Shown here one piece after another: positions 11,220 to 23,068 of a stretch of DNA of 64,000 nt (position 1 is its first letter; every line of letters begins with the position of its first letter). A model generated the notes under the pieces. It made no database searches. It was not told the DNA's origin and saw nothing but the letters and a program-made list of their open reading frames with translations. Made by a program: the position numbers and the translations under genes. Source of the DNA: Blasia pusilla (Eukaryota > Marchantiophyta > Marchantiopsida > Blasiales); the NCBI GenBank assembly GCA_050084515.1, contig CM114273.1, positions 27,652,001-27,716,000 of the forward strand, written 5' to 3'.

Positions 11220-13106
11220 GAAAAATTGTCATCTGTATACACAATATATATTGTTTTCACATACACCAACATAACACATCAAATCCATATGTACACCAGC
11301 GTATAAAGAGGCTACATAATCATCCCTCGAGTTTGCGGTTTGATCCCTCCAACCCTCAATAGTCAATCAGTACATCAAAACTAACATGCATCTTTTTGGT
11401 AATAAGATAATGAGGACAGGTGCTCGCTAACCACGTCATTGGTCACCCCTCTACAATCTGTGTCACTCTCAATGCACAATGACTATCTAGCCGATAACCA
11501 TCTTCCTAGAGAAATTGCATCCAAGGGTGGCATTAAACATGCCATATGCTACCCTCGGAAACCATAAACAAACACTACCATCATAAGCACAAACCCACCC
11601 AAGTCATGCACCTCCAACCATCAAATATCACCCACAAATTCTCTTCTAGAACCACGTACTCCTAACATAGAATTCCAAAACACAACCCCACAATATTGAG
11701 ATGAGTTCAATCCTAATTTCTATCTCCATCCACACCCACCGATTGTAACACTTGTGTCCCTGGTGGGAAGAGTGGCACCACACCTACATCAAAGTGTTGA
11801 ATACCGAATGAATACCACCACACATCAAAGCTAGGGCGCCAATGGCCCCACAAAACACCCATCACATCTCTCCATGATCGACGGCTTCACTAGAGGCTTG
11901 GTAGACATACTGCTCCACTCTACATTGCGATAACTCACGTACGTGGCCTCACCAATGGCCCCCGATCCACATATGGTATCTCACCAACCAACACCATGTG
12001 CAAATGCAATCTTCAACAATCGACACATCATTTACCACTAAGTCCTCCCATAGTTCATGAAACTTATTCTCCACCGAAGGGTACATTGCAACAACCGCCA
12101 TTGCACCCCACTGCAAACCACTCATACTACCAATCACATGGACTCAAAATCGATTGACATGGCCTCCTTTTGAGTGACAATCTATTTGATATGAGGTATT
12201 TTCTTCTTGGTAGTCCAATATGTACCCCATGGGAGACCAAACCACACCACAAACCAAAAAATCATATGACTCGGCATGGGTCACCACAACCCAAGCCCTC
12301 ACCATTGAACTATCCATACGGCACTCTCATTGCATCCTTGTCATCAACTCCTCTCGCATCATGAACTTTGGCGCATTAGAACCATCAAATATCGCTTGAA
12401 TTTGAAATGGGCACCCCTCCAACTCATACTTCTGTAGTCCCAATCCTAAGACCACAACTTGACCCAACATTAAGGGTTATGTTCCAAAGTTCAAGAGCAC
12501 TCACTCTAGCCGATACACTACACCAGAAGGCCCAATCCTTGATTCCTTGGTGTTATCCAATAGCACAACACCAAGGATAGCTAGAACACACTAAATTTTT
12601 GGCCTCATAGGCAACTCCTCTAGGCAAGATGCTTTTGCGTACCACGTGATACTCAATCGACATCAATAGCTCCACGTACACTCATCCCTCTGAACTCCAT
12701 ATACACTAATCCTCCCACTAGGCCCCACTAGGAGAGACCACCGCATGCTACCCATCACGGATAATTGAGTCTATGGCGCCCACACTAGCAGGGACCCGAG
12801 AAGCAAGTTATGATTGTGGATCTAAGGAGTAAAGACCTTGGTGTGACCCACCAAAGTCGAAACCTAGACTAGCAAATCACAACACTAGGAAGGGAAGTCA
12901 AACTAGCCACGTGACTTACACTAGATAAGAAGTATACATGTCTTGTGATTGGCCTTGGGTGAGAAAGGAGAGTAGCTACTCACAAAGACAAAGGCAAGGT
13001 AAGAAAGGTTTGAGACCTTGGAGCCAAGTACCAAGTCAAGGCCAAAAAGGAAGGAACATGTGAACAATCAAGATGGGCGAGAGGCCAGGAGACTAGTTAC
13101 AAAATA
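11220..13106 (-). mobile_element. Highly decayed Ty3/gypsy remnant
   Basis: Parts of 11,330-11,600 resemble in order the non-coding 3' region of the gypsy copies at 13,940-14,300 and 58,190-58,480: a CCTCCAAC-like start, a CATGCATCT-like block, and a block around ACATGCCATATGCTACCCTC. No open frame survives. From about 12,400 to 13,106 the sequence is unassigned. Confidence 0.35.
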
Positions 13107-13823
<717 letters not shown>

Positions 13824-14627
13824 GTGGTTGTGTGCATACACATCACTGTCATCGAATACACACACAAACACATAAGATACCATACTAACTCATGGCATCT
13901 AAACATCAAGTACCAAAGTATCTCCAATCGCCTCCTTAGTGTGTGGTTAGGTCCCTCTAACTCTAAATATCAATCTATCCCTACCTACCTACCATGACAC
14001 ACATCTTTAGGACACTAAGAAGAAAAGGCCGGATGCTCATGTGGCCCTATGGTTAGTCATATTCTTGTCATCTATGTCATAGATACAAGTCAAGATCTTT
14101 AGCTACCTAGTATCTACTCTATGTACATGTGGGGCATATCTATTGTCCCTGAGGAATCCTAGTGAAAGGGGATGTCAAACATGCCATGTACCACCCTCTT
14201 GAACACCCAACCCAAACTAGCAACCTAACCGCACCACGAGTAGAACCAAACAACATGCCACGGAAGCTTGCATGAACCACAACTAAGCTTAGATCATCTA
14301 TACCATTAATGTTATGAAGGTAATATGGCACACAATTACGCATATGGTCCTTCCAAACCAAACCATTGCGTCCCTCCAATAAGAGAACACCATATGGAAA
14401 AAAAATCTCGCACTCTTAAGATGGTGAACCCTATAGTCACATTCAACGTCGTATGTGCCATCTGCTGCAAGTAGACATAATCTTCCTAATTAAACCTTCA
14501 GATCATTGGTCGATAACCACCTCCTCAAAAAGTCGCATATCTCAAAGTATCTCGATGTTGCACAATCACCAAGTTCTCAAATGCCATGTGCATAACTCTC
14601 CGAAACAACTCAATCCTTTGAGAACAT
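13824..14627 (-). pseudogene. C3 integrase C-terminus and 3' non-coding region, interrupted at 14,627
   Basis: Between about 14,360 and 14,627 the minus strand encodes fragments matching the end of the C2 integrase at 58,524-58,832 (block around GGGYRPTIRRFHQGDYVYLQ), with frameshifts and stops. Nearer the LTR it is non-coding. The frame is cut at 14,627 by B1 and resumes at 36,634. Confidence 0.65.
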
Positions 14628-14912
14628 TGTCGTGCGCATACATATCGCTACACAACATACATCGCTCGTCACATCTACACCACACAACACTGATCTTCCC
14701 CACACACGGGTCGATCCACACATGTACAAAAATCAACTCATACATATACATGGAGATCACACAACAACAAAAAAAGACTAGTAAAAATGACACACCCGGC
14801 CTAAAACTCCACTCCTCAATCTACATCGGCATATCGAGCCTCGTCCACCCTGTGCTATCAAGGAATCCGGACGCTAGCACCCTAGTCCTAGCTCACACAC
14901 ATACAAGGGAGG

Positions 14913-14921
14913 TGCTCCAAC
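14913..14921. repeat. Target-site duplication, left copy (TGCTCCAAC)
   Basis: This 9-bp sequence abuts the left end of the 12.4-kb transposon. The right copy differs at the last base only. The 5' LTR of B1 contains the sequence once, in the undisturbed context GGTGCTCCAACGGCCC (36,300-36,315). Confidence 0.8.
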
Positions 14922-15765
14922 GGGGGTTGGTATTCTGGCAGGAGAGAGTAAGAGAGGAGAGGAAGAGAGGAAGAGAGGAGAGTCTCTCTTCAAAAAAAAG
15001 GGCCAAATCCGCCTCCTCTCTTCAAAACTTTTTGACATATTTGAAATTTTTGTTTGCTTTCAAATTCATGAAATCTTTAGAAGGGAGTAGGTAGTGGTTC
15101 ACATTTGGCCCTAAAAAAACCTCCTTTTTCTTGGGGGCGAAAAAAAAGTAGACATCATAAGACCACTACAAACATTTTTCCATCACTCTCCATGTGAGCC
15201 TAAGTTTCTTAACATTACCTATCTCGGTCTACAAAAAACATTGCCCATGGGTATTTTTGTTGGAGGACCACCCGGATGCCTACCTCTCTTTTTGCAGGGA
15301 TTGTTGCCTGCATCATGGCCTCCCCTGAATTGCCCCATAACCAACTTTCTGTTGGTTATGAATGGTGTCTGCTCAAGACCAACTTTGTGAAATGTGAACA
15401 CATGAGAGGATAATTGAACCAAAAGATTGTTAGTTGTCTAGAGTAAAGAGGAATTGATGTCCCTTCATTCAGATCCTAAAGCTGAGAAACCGAGAAGCTG
15501 CACCCCTCCCAATCCGTAAGAAAGCTCACCATAAGAAAGGAAAGATTTTTAGAAGTGATTTTCTTCCACCCTGCACCCACGACAATCTAACAGGGTGGGA
15601 ATCCGAAATGGCAATCCGACAGGTAGTAGGAATCCTGCACATCTTAGACAAGAAAATAAGCCTACAACTGGTTTGACGAATGTAGAGGAACGAGCCAAAA
15701 GTTAAGAAGCCCGCCACAATGCGTCAGACATTGGTCTCACAGGGAAAGAGTCCGATCACTCAAGC

Positions 15766-15866
15766 AGCCAACCTGTCGGAATCCGACAGCTTGCTTGGAA
15801 ATGGTTTAAAAGTTGCAGTGGGCAAAAAGCTCAAAGTTGCAACCCGTCGGAATCATACGGGTTGCA
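15766..15866. repeat. Hairpin repeats, 2 units (transposon left arm)
   Basis: Two copies of the 27-bp palindrome (half-site GCAACCCGTCGGA) near 15,768-15,793 and 15,839-15,865, about 70 bp apart. They lie downstream of the methyltransferase gene. Confidence 0.7.
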
Positions 15867-16444
15867 AAATTGTAATTCCGAGTAGCTAAAATAACACAAT
15901 GCACTAGTCCCAAAAAATTTCCAGCAAACTTTTACAAACACCATTGTCGGTTGAAAAAATCTCGACCTTTATTACCTCCGAAGGAACCTCGGAAATGTAC
16001 ATTTGACCTAGTCTATGATTTCTTCAGCCTCATCATCTACAAATCTACTCCTAACTCTCCTCGGTGACAGTACAAAAGGAATGTCCTGGGATACAAGTGG
16101 CTCCTCTGGCCGATTGTAGACAAGGATCGAAAATGTTGGCGAATTCGAGAGCCTTGGCCTCCCCCTAGGTACGCCATAACAGTCCCATGTAACCTGATTT
16201 GAGTCCCACCGCCTTCCTCGGCAGTATACCTTGTACGCTCTGCAATGTGACATCCATCCAGTATCAATATGTGCTCCGTCCTTGGTAATACCATTATGGC
16301 AATCGCACAGGTAGTAGGAATCCAACACGTCTGAAAGAAGAAAAGAAGCCTACACCTGCCTTTACGAGTTGAGGGGAAGGTGCCAAGGGAAGAAGCCCGC
16401 CAGACTGCCTCTTAAGTTGGACCAACAGGGAAAGAGTCCGATCA

Positions 16445-16471
16445 GGCAACCTGTCGGAATCCGACAGGTTG
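16445..16471. repeat. Single hairpin repeat
   Basis: One nearly perfect palindromic unit with half-site GCAACCTGTCGGA, downstream of the methyltransferase gene. The flanking 16,320-16,600 resembles 15,640-15,960, suggesting a local duplication of this arm. Confidence 0.75.
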
Positions 16472-17296
16472 CAAAATAGAAGTCTGCGGAGTACATAGAC
16501 GATCACATTCGAAAAGACATAAAAAATGTTCAGCAAACTTTTACAAGCACCACCATCGTTCGAAAAAATCTTCTTCTTTATATCATCCGAAAAAAGCTCG
16601 GAACTGTACATTTGATCTATTCTATGAAATCTTTTGCCTCATCATCAAAAAACTCCCTACTCCAAACGCTGCAGTCAAGCTGGGTCGTTGAGTTCTTTGA
16701 ACTCACTCGTCATCGTCCGAGAGCTCTTGCAAAATTACTTTCGGCCTTGCCCTCCCGATTTTCGGAATCGTTGGAAGTGACGATGGAGTCACAACCAATG
16801 GTGGGTCTGGAACCGGAGCTCTCGGCTTCGGTGGAGAGTTGTACGCCCCAACGAGCCTTTCGTATTTTGCCTTTGCCTCCTTGCAAAGGTCAAACAGTTC
16901 CTACCTTCCCTCGAGGCAGAGAATGTTCCTACCACTTTGCCAGGCGCCTTTGACACTTGCCCCTGAAAGTCCCACTAAGTCAAACACCAAGTCACCCGAC
17001 CTTGAGCAGAGCTCGATGAGCATTTGCATCAGGGCTGGCGATTTTTCCCTTCCTCCCAAAAGTGGGATACTGTCTTGCATGTAAATTCCCGGGGGGGAAT
17101 TGTACAAACTATCTAAGCTGTACCCATCTGAGCATGGATCCACAGGATCCTGGATCTTGATCACCTGGAAATTGTGCTCGGGCCGAACGAAGCAGTACAT
17201 GTAGGAGTGGTCCATCTGTAAAGAAGCACGTTGGAAACAATGTCAGCAACTAAAGAAGTCGGCTTGAGAACTTTTTCAATTACTAACTTTGGATCA

Positions 17297-17685
17297 ACCT
17301 GTCGGAGTCCGACGGGTTGTTTTGTCCCGGACCAACCCGTCGCCTTCCGGCGGGTTGGTCGTGACTAAAACAACTCTTTCCGTCGGGCTCTCCGTTTTTT
17401 TTTGTCCGTGAGTGAGCAACCCGTCGGAAGGCGGCGGGTTCTTTGCCTCGGCAGCCCATGCTCGGTGAGAGCAACCCGCCGCTATCGGCGGGTTGCGTTT
17501 TTTTCGAAACACGGGAAAAACCAAAGCAACCGCAGCGCAACCCGCCGAGTTCCGACGGGTTGCGGTACACCACGGTTTTCCCTGTATGTGGGAAAGATGC
17601 AACCCATCGAAACCGACGGGTTGTTCTCACCGAGCATGGTCGCTCGAAGCCAAAGAACCCGCCGCCTTCCGACGGGTTGCTCATG
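17297..17685. repeat. Hairpin array inside methyltransferase intron, about 7 units
   Basis: Units begin near 17,298, 17,332, 17,411, 17,469, 17,537, 17,598 and 17,656. Each is a variant palindrome of the GCAACCCGTCGGA type. The array fills the intron between the motif IV exon and the motif I exon. Some units show compensatory changes on the two arms (for example CCCGCCG paired with CGGCGGG). Confidence 0.85.
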
Positions 17686-19812
17686 GACAAAAACAACGGA
17701 GATTAACACTCGTTGAGCCTTACCCGAATTTGAAAATATAATTGAGATTATACTACAGGAATTGAGCCTTACCCGAATCTGACTCGTCGCGGATGGGAGT
17801 GGGTACTCATTTTTTATGATCCACGATTGCACCGTCCTCCACTTAAGCGACCTCTTGACGCACTGTAGGTTGAAGAGCTCGTCCTCGCTCCCTCCAGTCA
17901 ACACCAAGAAGCAGCCCCTGTCACTCAGATAGGCGTCTGCAAAGGAGAACAATAGCGCGATTTGGTCATGAGAGAGCGGCACATTCCACTCAGGTACCCC
18001 GTCCGACGGATTCTCGCCCCACAGTCGCAACCCCGAGGGCAGATCAGCGATCAAGAGATCCACCGCAACCTCTTCGACCACTGCATTCACCGTCCAGGCA
18101 GCGTGCCCGTTTCGTTGGAGCTTCAGTCCCAACGTTGTCAATTTATCGATGGTTGGTGTCGACGCTTGAGAACTGAAGCTTTTCAACTCAACCAGTAAAG
18201 GAGTGACCTGAAGGAGGACGCTTGTCCGGGTCGTTGTTTGTCTATGTCTTCCCAAGGATGATGGACTGTATTCTCCTTGGGACAACCCTGGCACCTCTCG
18301 CTTCCGCTTCACCCGAGTCTGCGGACGGCTTGTCGGGGTCTCTATGACCTCAGACTCTGGTGGGGTTTTTTTTGCCGAGGACCTGGTCCGACCCTCTCTC
18401 CCTGCTCGCCCGGATGATTCCGCCTCTGGCCTTGAATCTTCAGCCTCTCATTGGGAAGACTCGACCTTGGAATTTTTCCCTCCCCTCGCCTTGCCTTTGA
18501 GACCCACTGTGGATTTGTCTTTGGCTGTGCGGACCTTGGAAGCCAACTCAGTTGTCTCGTGGGCTTGCTCTTCCGCATCTCCTCCGAAGAAGTCTTCAGG
18601 CTGCACAAAATAGGGGATGTCGTCTTGTCCTGAGGCCACTGCATCATGAAGCACTCGTAAATCCTTATCGGTGATGTCTTCAGGGTCGTTGAAGTCAAGC
18701 CAAATGGGGCAATTCTCCACCTCCCAATCAGACATGTGCTACCCCATCTCCATGTCGTACATGGAGAATGTCTCTCCATCAGGCGGCAAAGCCCACAACT
18801 TCAAGGCTGCCGGTAATTTTCCGCAGGTACCTGCATTCTTACACTGGACGAGGTACCTGAAGACCATTCGTTGAGCAGCTTTTACTCAAACTGAATCGGC
18901 CGTCTGCTCCTGTAGATCTCGCTTCTTCTTTGCTTGATCCCGTTTGTTCCCCCTCGATTTCTTCGTCAAGCTCTGCCTGAGGGAGGACGCAAACCTTGAA
19001 CATTGTTTTGAATCCTGGGTTTTTTATTGGCTTGTCCCGGATGTCATTGAGCCAAACCTCGAAATCTACAGAACTTTCCAGGTTTGCTTCGTCCGGAATG
19101 GGCTCTAATCTTTTGAGCTCCGCTTGCAGATCGTCCAGCACGGACTTCCCGATAACCCGCAACGCATCCGAGAACTACCATTTGCGTAGCCAGTGGGAGA
19201 TCACTGGATCGGACACACCCGGAGGATGGTGTGCCGCCCTCTTCTGGGCCTCTGTGCCCTCAAGACTGATTTTCATCAGTCGGATCCTCCTAAACTCGCT
19301 TATGCCGGACAACGCAAACCGATGCACGCGATCCAGGGACACTTTCTCCCCAATCCGACCTTGCGGATCTTCATCCCTTTTCCGCTGGCGCTTGATAATT
19401 GCCTTCAGCTCCTTGTAGAACTCCGGACCAAGTTCGGGGTTGAGAATGCTGATGTATCGTTGCATCTTGCTCGCCGTGTATTTCGTGGTTACAGATACTG
19501 CAGCTTGGATGAATTCCGCGCGCTCAGACCTAGATACTTTCTCCCTCCGCTCCAGCTCTAGTGTAGCGCTCTTCTTCGTGGCCTGTATCTTCGACCAGCA
19601 AAGGATGGTTACGGCTGCATCTTGGGAAATAAACTTATTTGCCCAAGTTTTCTTTTTTATGTGAGCACCCTTTGCAAGCATCTGATTTACAAGGGCAAAG
19701 CCCAAGAACCCCTTGTACTCTCCCGGGTGCGTCGTAAGCATCTTCTTCACCCGATCGCAATCCTGGATCCAGTGGTGGGTGACATTCCCCTCCAATACAA
19801 TCCTGCACATCC

Positions 19813-20573
19813 AAAATCAACCCGTCAGAAAATTACATGGGTTCCTGCAACCTGTCGGACTCCGACGGGTCGTGACAGCTCAAGGTCGGATTCTAGGAAC
19901 GAGCTAAATGATGCAACCCGTCGAAGTCCGACGGTTTGTGCAATTGACCCGAGGCTAATGCCTGGTTTCAACCCGTCGGAGTCCGACGGGTTGTGCAATG
20001 GAACATACTAACGTGAACATAGCAACCCGTCGGAGTCCGACAGGTTGCGCAATTGAATGGAAACTTGCAATTTGACGCAAAATTTGCTTAACCAACTTCC
20101 GAATGCAACCCGTCGGACTCCAACGAGTTGATTTCGGCCAAAAATAGTTTCGAGTCAAGCAACCCGTCGGACTCCGATGGGTTGCTTTGGGCAAAAAACA
20201 TACTAAACCTGCGGTCAGTCGAACAACTCGTCGGAGTCCGACGAGTTGCATTCTTCAAAAAGCATCCCGAAAAGGCGGCGAGTCGAGCAACCCGTTGGAC
20301 TCCGACGGTTTGCTTTGGGCCAAAAACTTATTAAATCTTTGGTCAGTCGAACAACTCGTCGGAGTCCGACGAGTTGCATTCTTCAAAAAACATCCTGAAA
20401 AAGCGTCGAGTCGAGCAACTCGTCGAAGTCCGACGAGTTGCTTTCGGCAAAAAAAAACCTAACCCATTCATCAATCGAGCAACTCGTTGGAGTCCGACGA
20501 GTTGCGTTTGGCCAAAAGCATCCCATCAACAGTGCTGACCCAAACAACTTGTCGTAGTCCGAAGGTTTGCAGC
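19813..20573. repeat. Hairpin array inside methyltransferase intron, about 12-13 units
   Basis: Palindromic units recur every 55-80 bp between the DGNHR exon and the next coding exon. Spacers fall into subtypes, for example those containing TTTGGGC or CATTCTTCAAAAA, which shows tandem duplication of unit plus spacer. Open frames through the array are shadows of the repeats. Confidence 0.9.
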
Positions 20574-21825
20574 AAGAAGATATTTACGTGTTGATGGCAT
20601 GCATTTCCATCTCCACCGTCGCCATGTGATGAGGGAATGGATGAAGGACCACTGCCTTCACGCAAAAATGTGCCTCCAAGGAGTTGGGCCGCTCCTCTGC
20701 AAACTTGGTCCACACCATGAACCTGTGATTTCCATCCCACATGAAGAAATACAGATTCCTCATCCAGTTGAATTCCGTGCCCTCTACTTGCCTTCTGAAA
20801 TCCTGGTCTCTCATCCTCCAGAATGTGTCGAGCTTATCCAAGTCCTCCTCCGTAACCAGGGCTTGGGTTCCATGCTTGTCGTAAGGCTGAACATAGAAGG
20901 GAGGAAAGCTGTCGACGTAGGATGTTGTCGCCGTCGATTGTTTAAGCTTCGCAATGTCCTCGTCGGACTGAATTTCTCGGACATATTCCATTTTCCGCAA
21001 TCGGCAGAGTGGAATCCTCGGGCGTTAGGCCCTCCATCGCCCCATCGCTTTACCACCGTCGAACCGGGACAAGATCAATAAGCTACACTGAATTCCCAAT
21101 GAATTGCAATTCACATAATTCAAAAACCAGATCCTCTCTTACCCGCTCGAAAATTGGGTCGGTTTCTTGACCAGCCAACTTGTGCGAGACAGAGCCGGCA
21201 AATCGATCGGGAACTCGTCGATCGATAGAGGTTGATGTCTTCCGCCGGGCTTGAGACGACGAATGACCGCTCTCCGGCTTCTTCGGCAATGTCCACCATC
21301 TCCACGATGGCGGTCCTCATGACCTCATCGTCCGTGATTTGAACTTCGGCGTTTCGCTATGTTGATTGTGTCCCGGACTTCATCGGGACATTTCCCGCAT
21401 CTCAACACTTTTGGTTGACGGGCAGGGCTATCGTCAATGGCTATCGCTTTTTCCCTCCTCGCTTTAGCCAATTTCGCTCTCTCACCGTCGCCCAGGCGCT
21501 TCTTTTCTCTCTTTTCGTCGGCGATCCTTTTCTTCAAGGCCTGCGACGTCTCAGCCTCTGCGTTCTGTTTATCGAGCGCCTCTTGAATACGTCTCGCAAG
21601 AAGCTCCTAGTTGTGCATCTCCGCTTCCCTTTCCGGTCTCCTCGATTTCCTGCTGCCTAATTTCATTCGTCGAACGAGGCCCTGGAGATGTTGACGCACG
21701 AGTCCTAATGGACTTCAGAGTGAAGCTCCCAGACTTGTTGGCTTGTGATTTTTTCCTCGTCATTTTTTCCGGAAATGCCTCCACCTATGTCCACGATGAA
21801 TCGCTTGATCAGTCGCCTTGATGGG

Positions 21826-21915
21826 TAGCTCGAATCGTCTCGCGATCGTTCAGTCGAACCGTCTCGCTCTCGTTCGGTCGAACCGTCTCGCTCTCGTTCC
21901 CTCGTATCGACTCGC
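21826..21915. repeat. Short tandem repeat near methyltransferase start
   Basis: Several copies of a unit of about 21-24 bp with the core TCGAACCGTCTCGCTCTCGT, just upstream of the minus-strand ATG at 21,784. It lies in the expected 5' UTR. Confidence 0.7.
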
Positions 21916-22020
21916 GATGACTCGCCGTGTGAAACGCCCCTTGGTATCTGATCAACTGCTGCACGGGAGAGTGAGGAATGGAGATCGCAAAATGAGAAAC
22001 CGGAAATGAGCGATTTCTGC

Positions 22021-22030
22021 CCTATTTATA
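22021..22030 (-). promoter_or_regulatory. TATA box for the methyltransferase gene
   Basis: The minus strand reads TATAAATAGG, a canonical plant TATA box, about 240 nt upstream of the ATG at 21,784. Confidence 0.5.
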
Positions 22031-22119
22031 CTTTTCTAGCCGTTGGGCTGACCGTTGGGTCCCGTCGTCCGTTCGACGGCGACGTGCCGGAGGTTACGGA
22101 AGTCCGGAGGTGAAAAATG

Positions 22120-22730
22120 GCAACCCGTCGGAGTCCGACAGTTCGCGCGCCCCGCCGCCCTGGTACGCCGCCCGCGTCGCGTGAGCAACCCGTCGGAGAC
22201 CGACGGGTTGAGCGCCTCCGTCTTCTTCAGACAAGAACGCGAGGTACCCGCGCAACCCGTTGGAGACCGACATGTTGCGCGCCTCCGACCGTGTTTGGGA
22301 CGGGAACGGGATGTACCCAGGCAATCCGTCGGAGACCGTTGGGTTGCACGCTTCCCTCGTCAAGGGTTAAGAACGCGAGCTTCCCGCGCAACTCGTCGGA
22401 GTCCAACAGGTTGCACACTTCATGTAAGCACCACAAGGCGAGGCCCTTGCGCAACCTGTTGGAGGGCGACGGGTTGCACGCCTTGCCGTCTTTGGGCAAA
22501 TAGGTGCGGCACCCGCGGAACTCGTCGGGAACAGACGGTTTGCACGCCTCCGGCATCTTTGGGCAAGAAGGAGCGGTATCCGAGCAACTCGTCGGAGAGC
22601 GACGGGTTGCCAGCTTCGACCATGTTTGGTAGAAGCATGCAACCCGTCCGAAGCCGATGGGTTGCAGGCTTCGGTTAGCTTGTGGAAATTTGAGTTACCA
22701 GGTTTCCGACGGGTTCCAAAAAAATGAAGT
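22120..22730. repeat. Hairpin array in the bidirectional promoter region, about 9-10 units
   Basis: Tandem units of about 60-68 bp, each a 27-bp palindrome (half-site GCAACCCGTCGGA, centre A/T) plus a spacer often containing CGCCTCCG and TTTGGG. The array sits between the two divergent TATA boxes at 22,021 and 22,891. Arms are mutated at scattered positions but remain largely self-complementary. Confidence 0.9.
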
Positions 22731-22890
22731 GTGCTTCGCAACCCACGTCTCTGCTTCCCAAATCCGGTAACACATTGCAACAGAATTGAATGTGTTGCAA
22801 AAAAATTGGATCCATTGTGTCAGACAATGTCACCTACCGAATTCATCTTGTCAGTAAAAATCTATCAAGAGTATCTGTTTTCCTATTCAC

Positions 22891-22898
22891 TATAAATT
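22891..22898 (+). promoter_or_regulatory. TATA box for the transposase gene
   Basis: TATAAATT on the plus strand about 178 nt upstream of the ATG at 23,069, followed by a CT-rich leader (22,900-22,950) typical of a plant 5' UTR. Confidence 0.5.
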
Positions 22899-23068
22899 AA
22901 AAATTCTCATTCTCATTCTCTCTCTCATTCTCTTTCTCATTCTCACCCTCCTCCCGTACGAAATTTCTGGGAATGGATAATTGTGTGAAGCTCACTTGTG
23001 GCAGTCATCTGGCGGCCCTTCCTCAATCAAAAATCATTTGATCCCAAGCTCGTGAGTCTTTCATAGCA

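Larger units (their letters stand above)
16703..21784 (-). pseudogene. Transposon-borne ParB-N-like / permuted DNA methyltransferase protein
   Basis: The multi-exon gene starts at ATG 21,784. A basic, coiled-coil N-terminus (about 21,784-21,325, with a frameshift and a stop) is followed by an exon with FMWDGNHRFMVWTKF (20,708-20,752), like the DGNHR signature of ParB/sulfiredoxin-type domains. A long middle region (19,810-18,840) is not recognised. The next exon (18,735-17,773) contains VDLLIADLPSG followed by blocks like N6/N4 methylase motifs V-VIII. After an intron (17,772-17,216, GT-AG, phase 0) comes GDLVFDLVGLSGAS (about 16,998-16,958), like methylase motif I, then ILCLEG and a helical end. 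Motif IV before motif I is the permuted beta-class order. ParB-N plus methylase fusions are known in phages and bacteria. The DPPY-type motif reads DLPS, so activity is doubtful. In-frame stops: TGA near 18,448, TAG at 16,901. Confidence 0.62.

Noticed and set aside
14453-15094. 213-codon plus-strand open frame
   Set aside because: It runs from C3 through the B1 LTR across the left end of the DNA transposon, so it cannot be an ancestral gene.
17283-17741. Several overlapping Arg/Pro-rich frames on both strands
   Set aside because: They arise from the palindromic repeat array within an intron.
19813-22730. CRISPR-like array (27-bp palindromic repeats with spacers of 30-40 bp)
   Set aside because: The sequence is eukaryotic, repeats are highly variable, spacers are related to each other, no Cas genes are present, and the arrays lie in introns and a promoter of a transposon.
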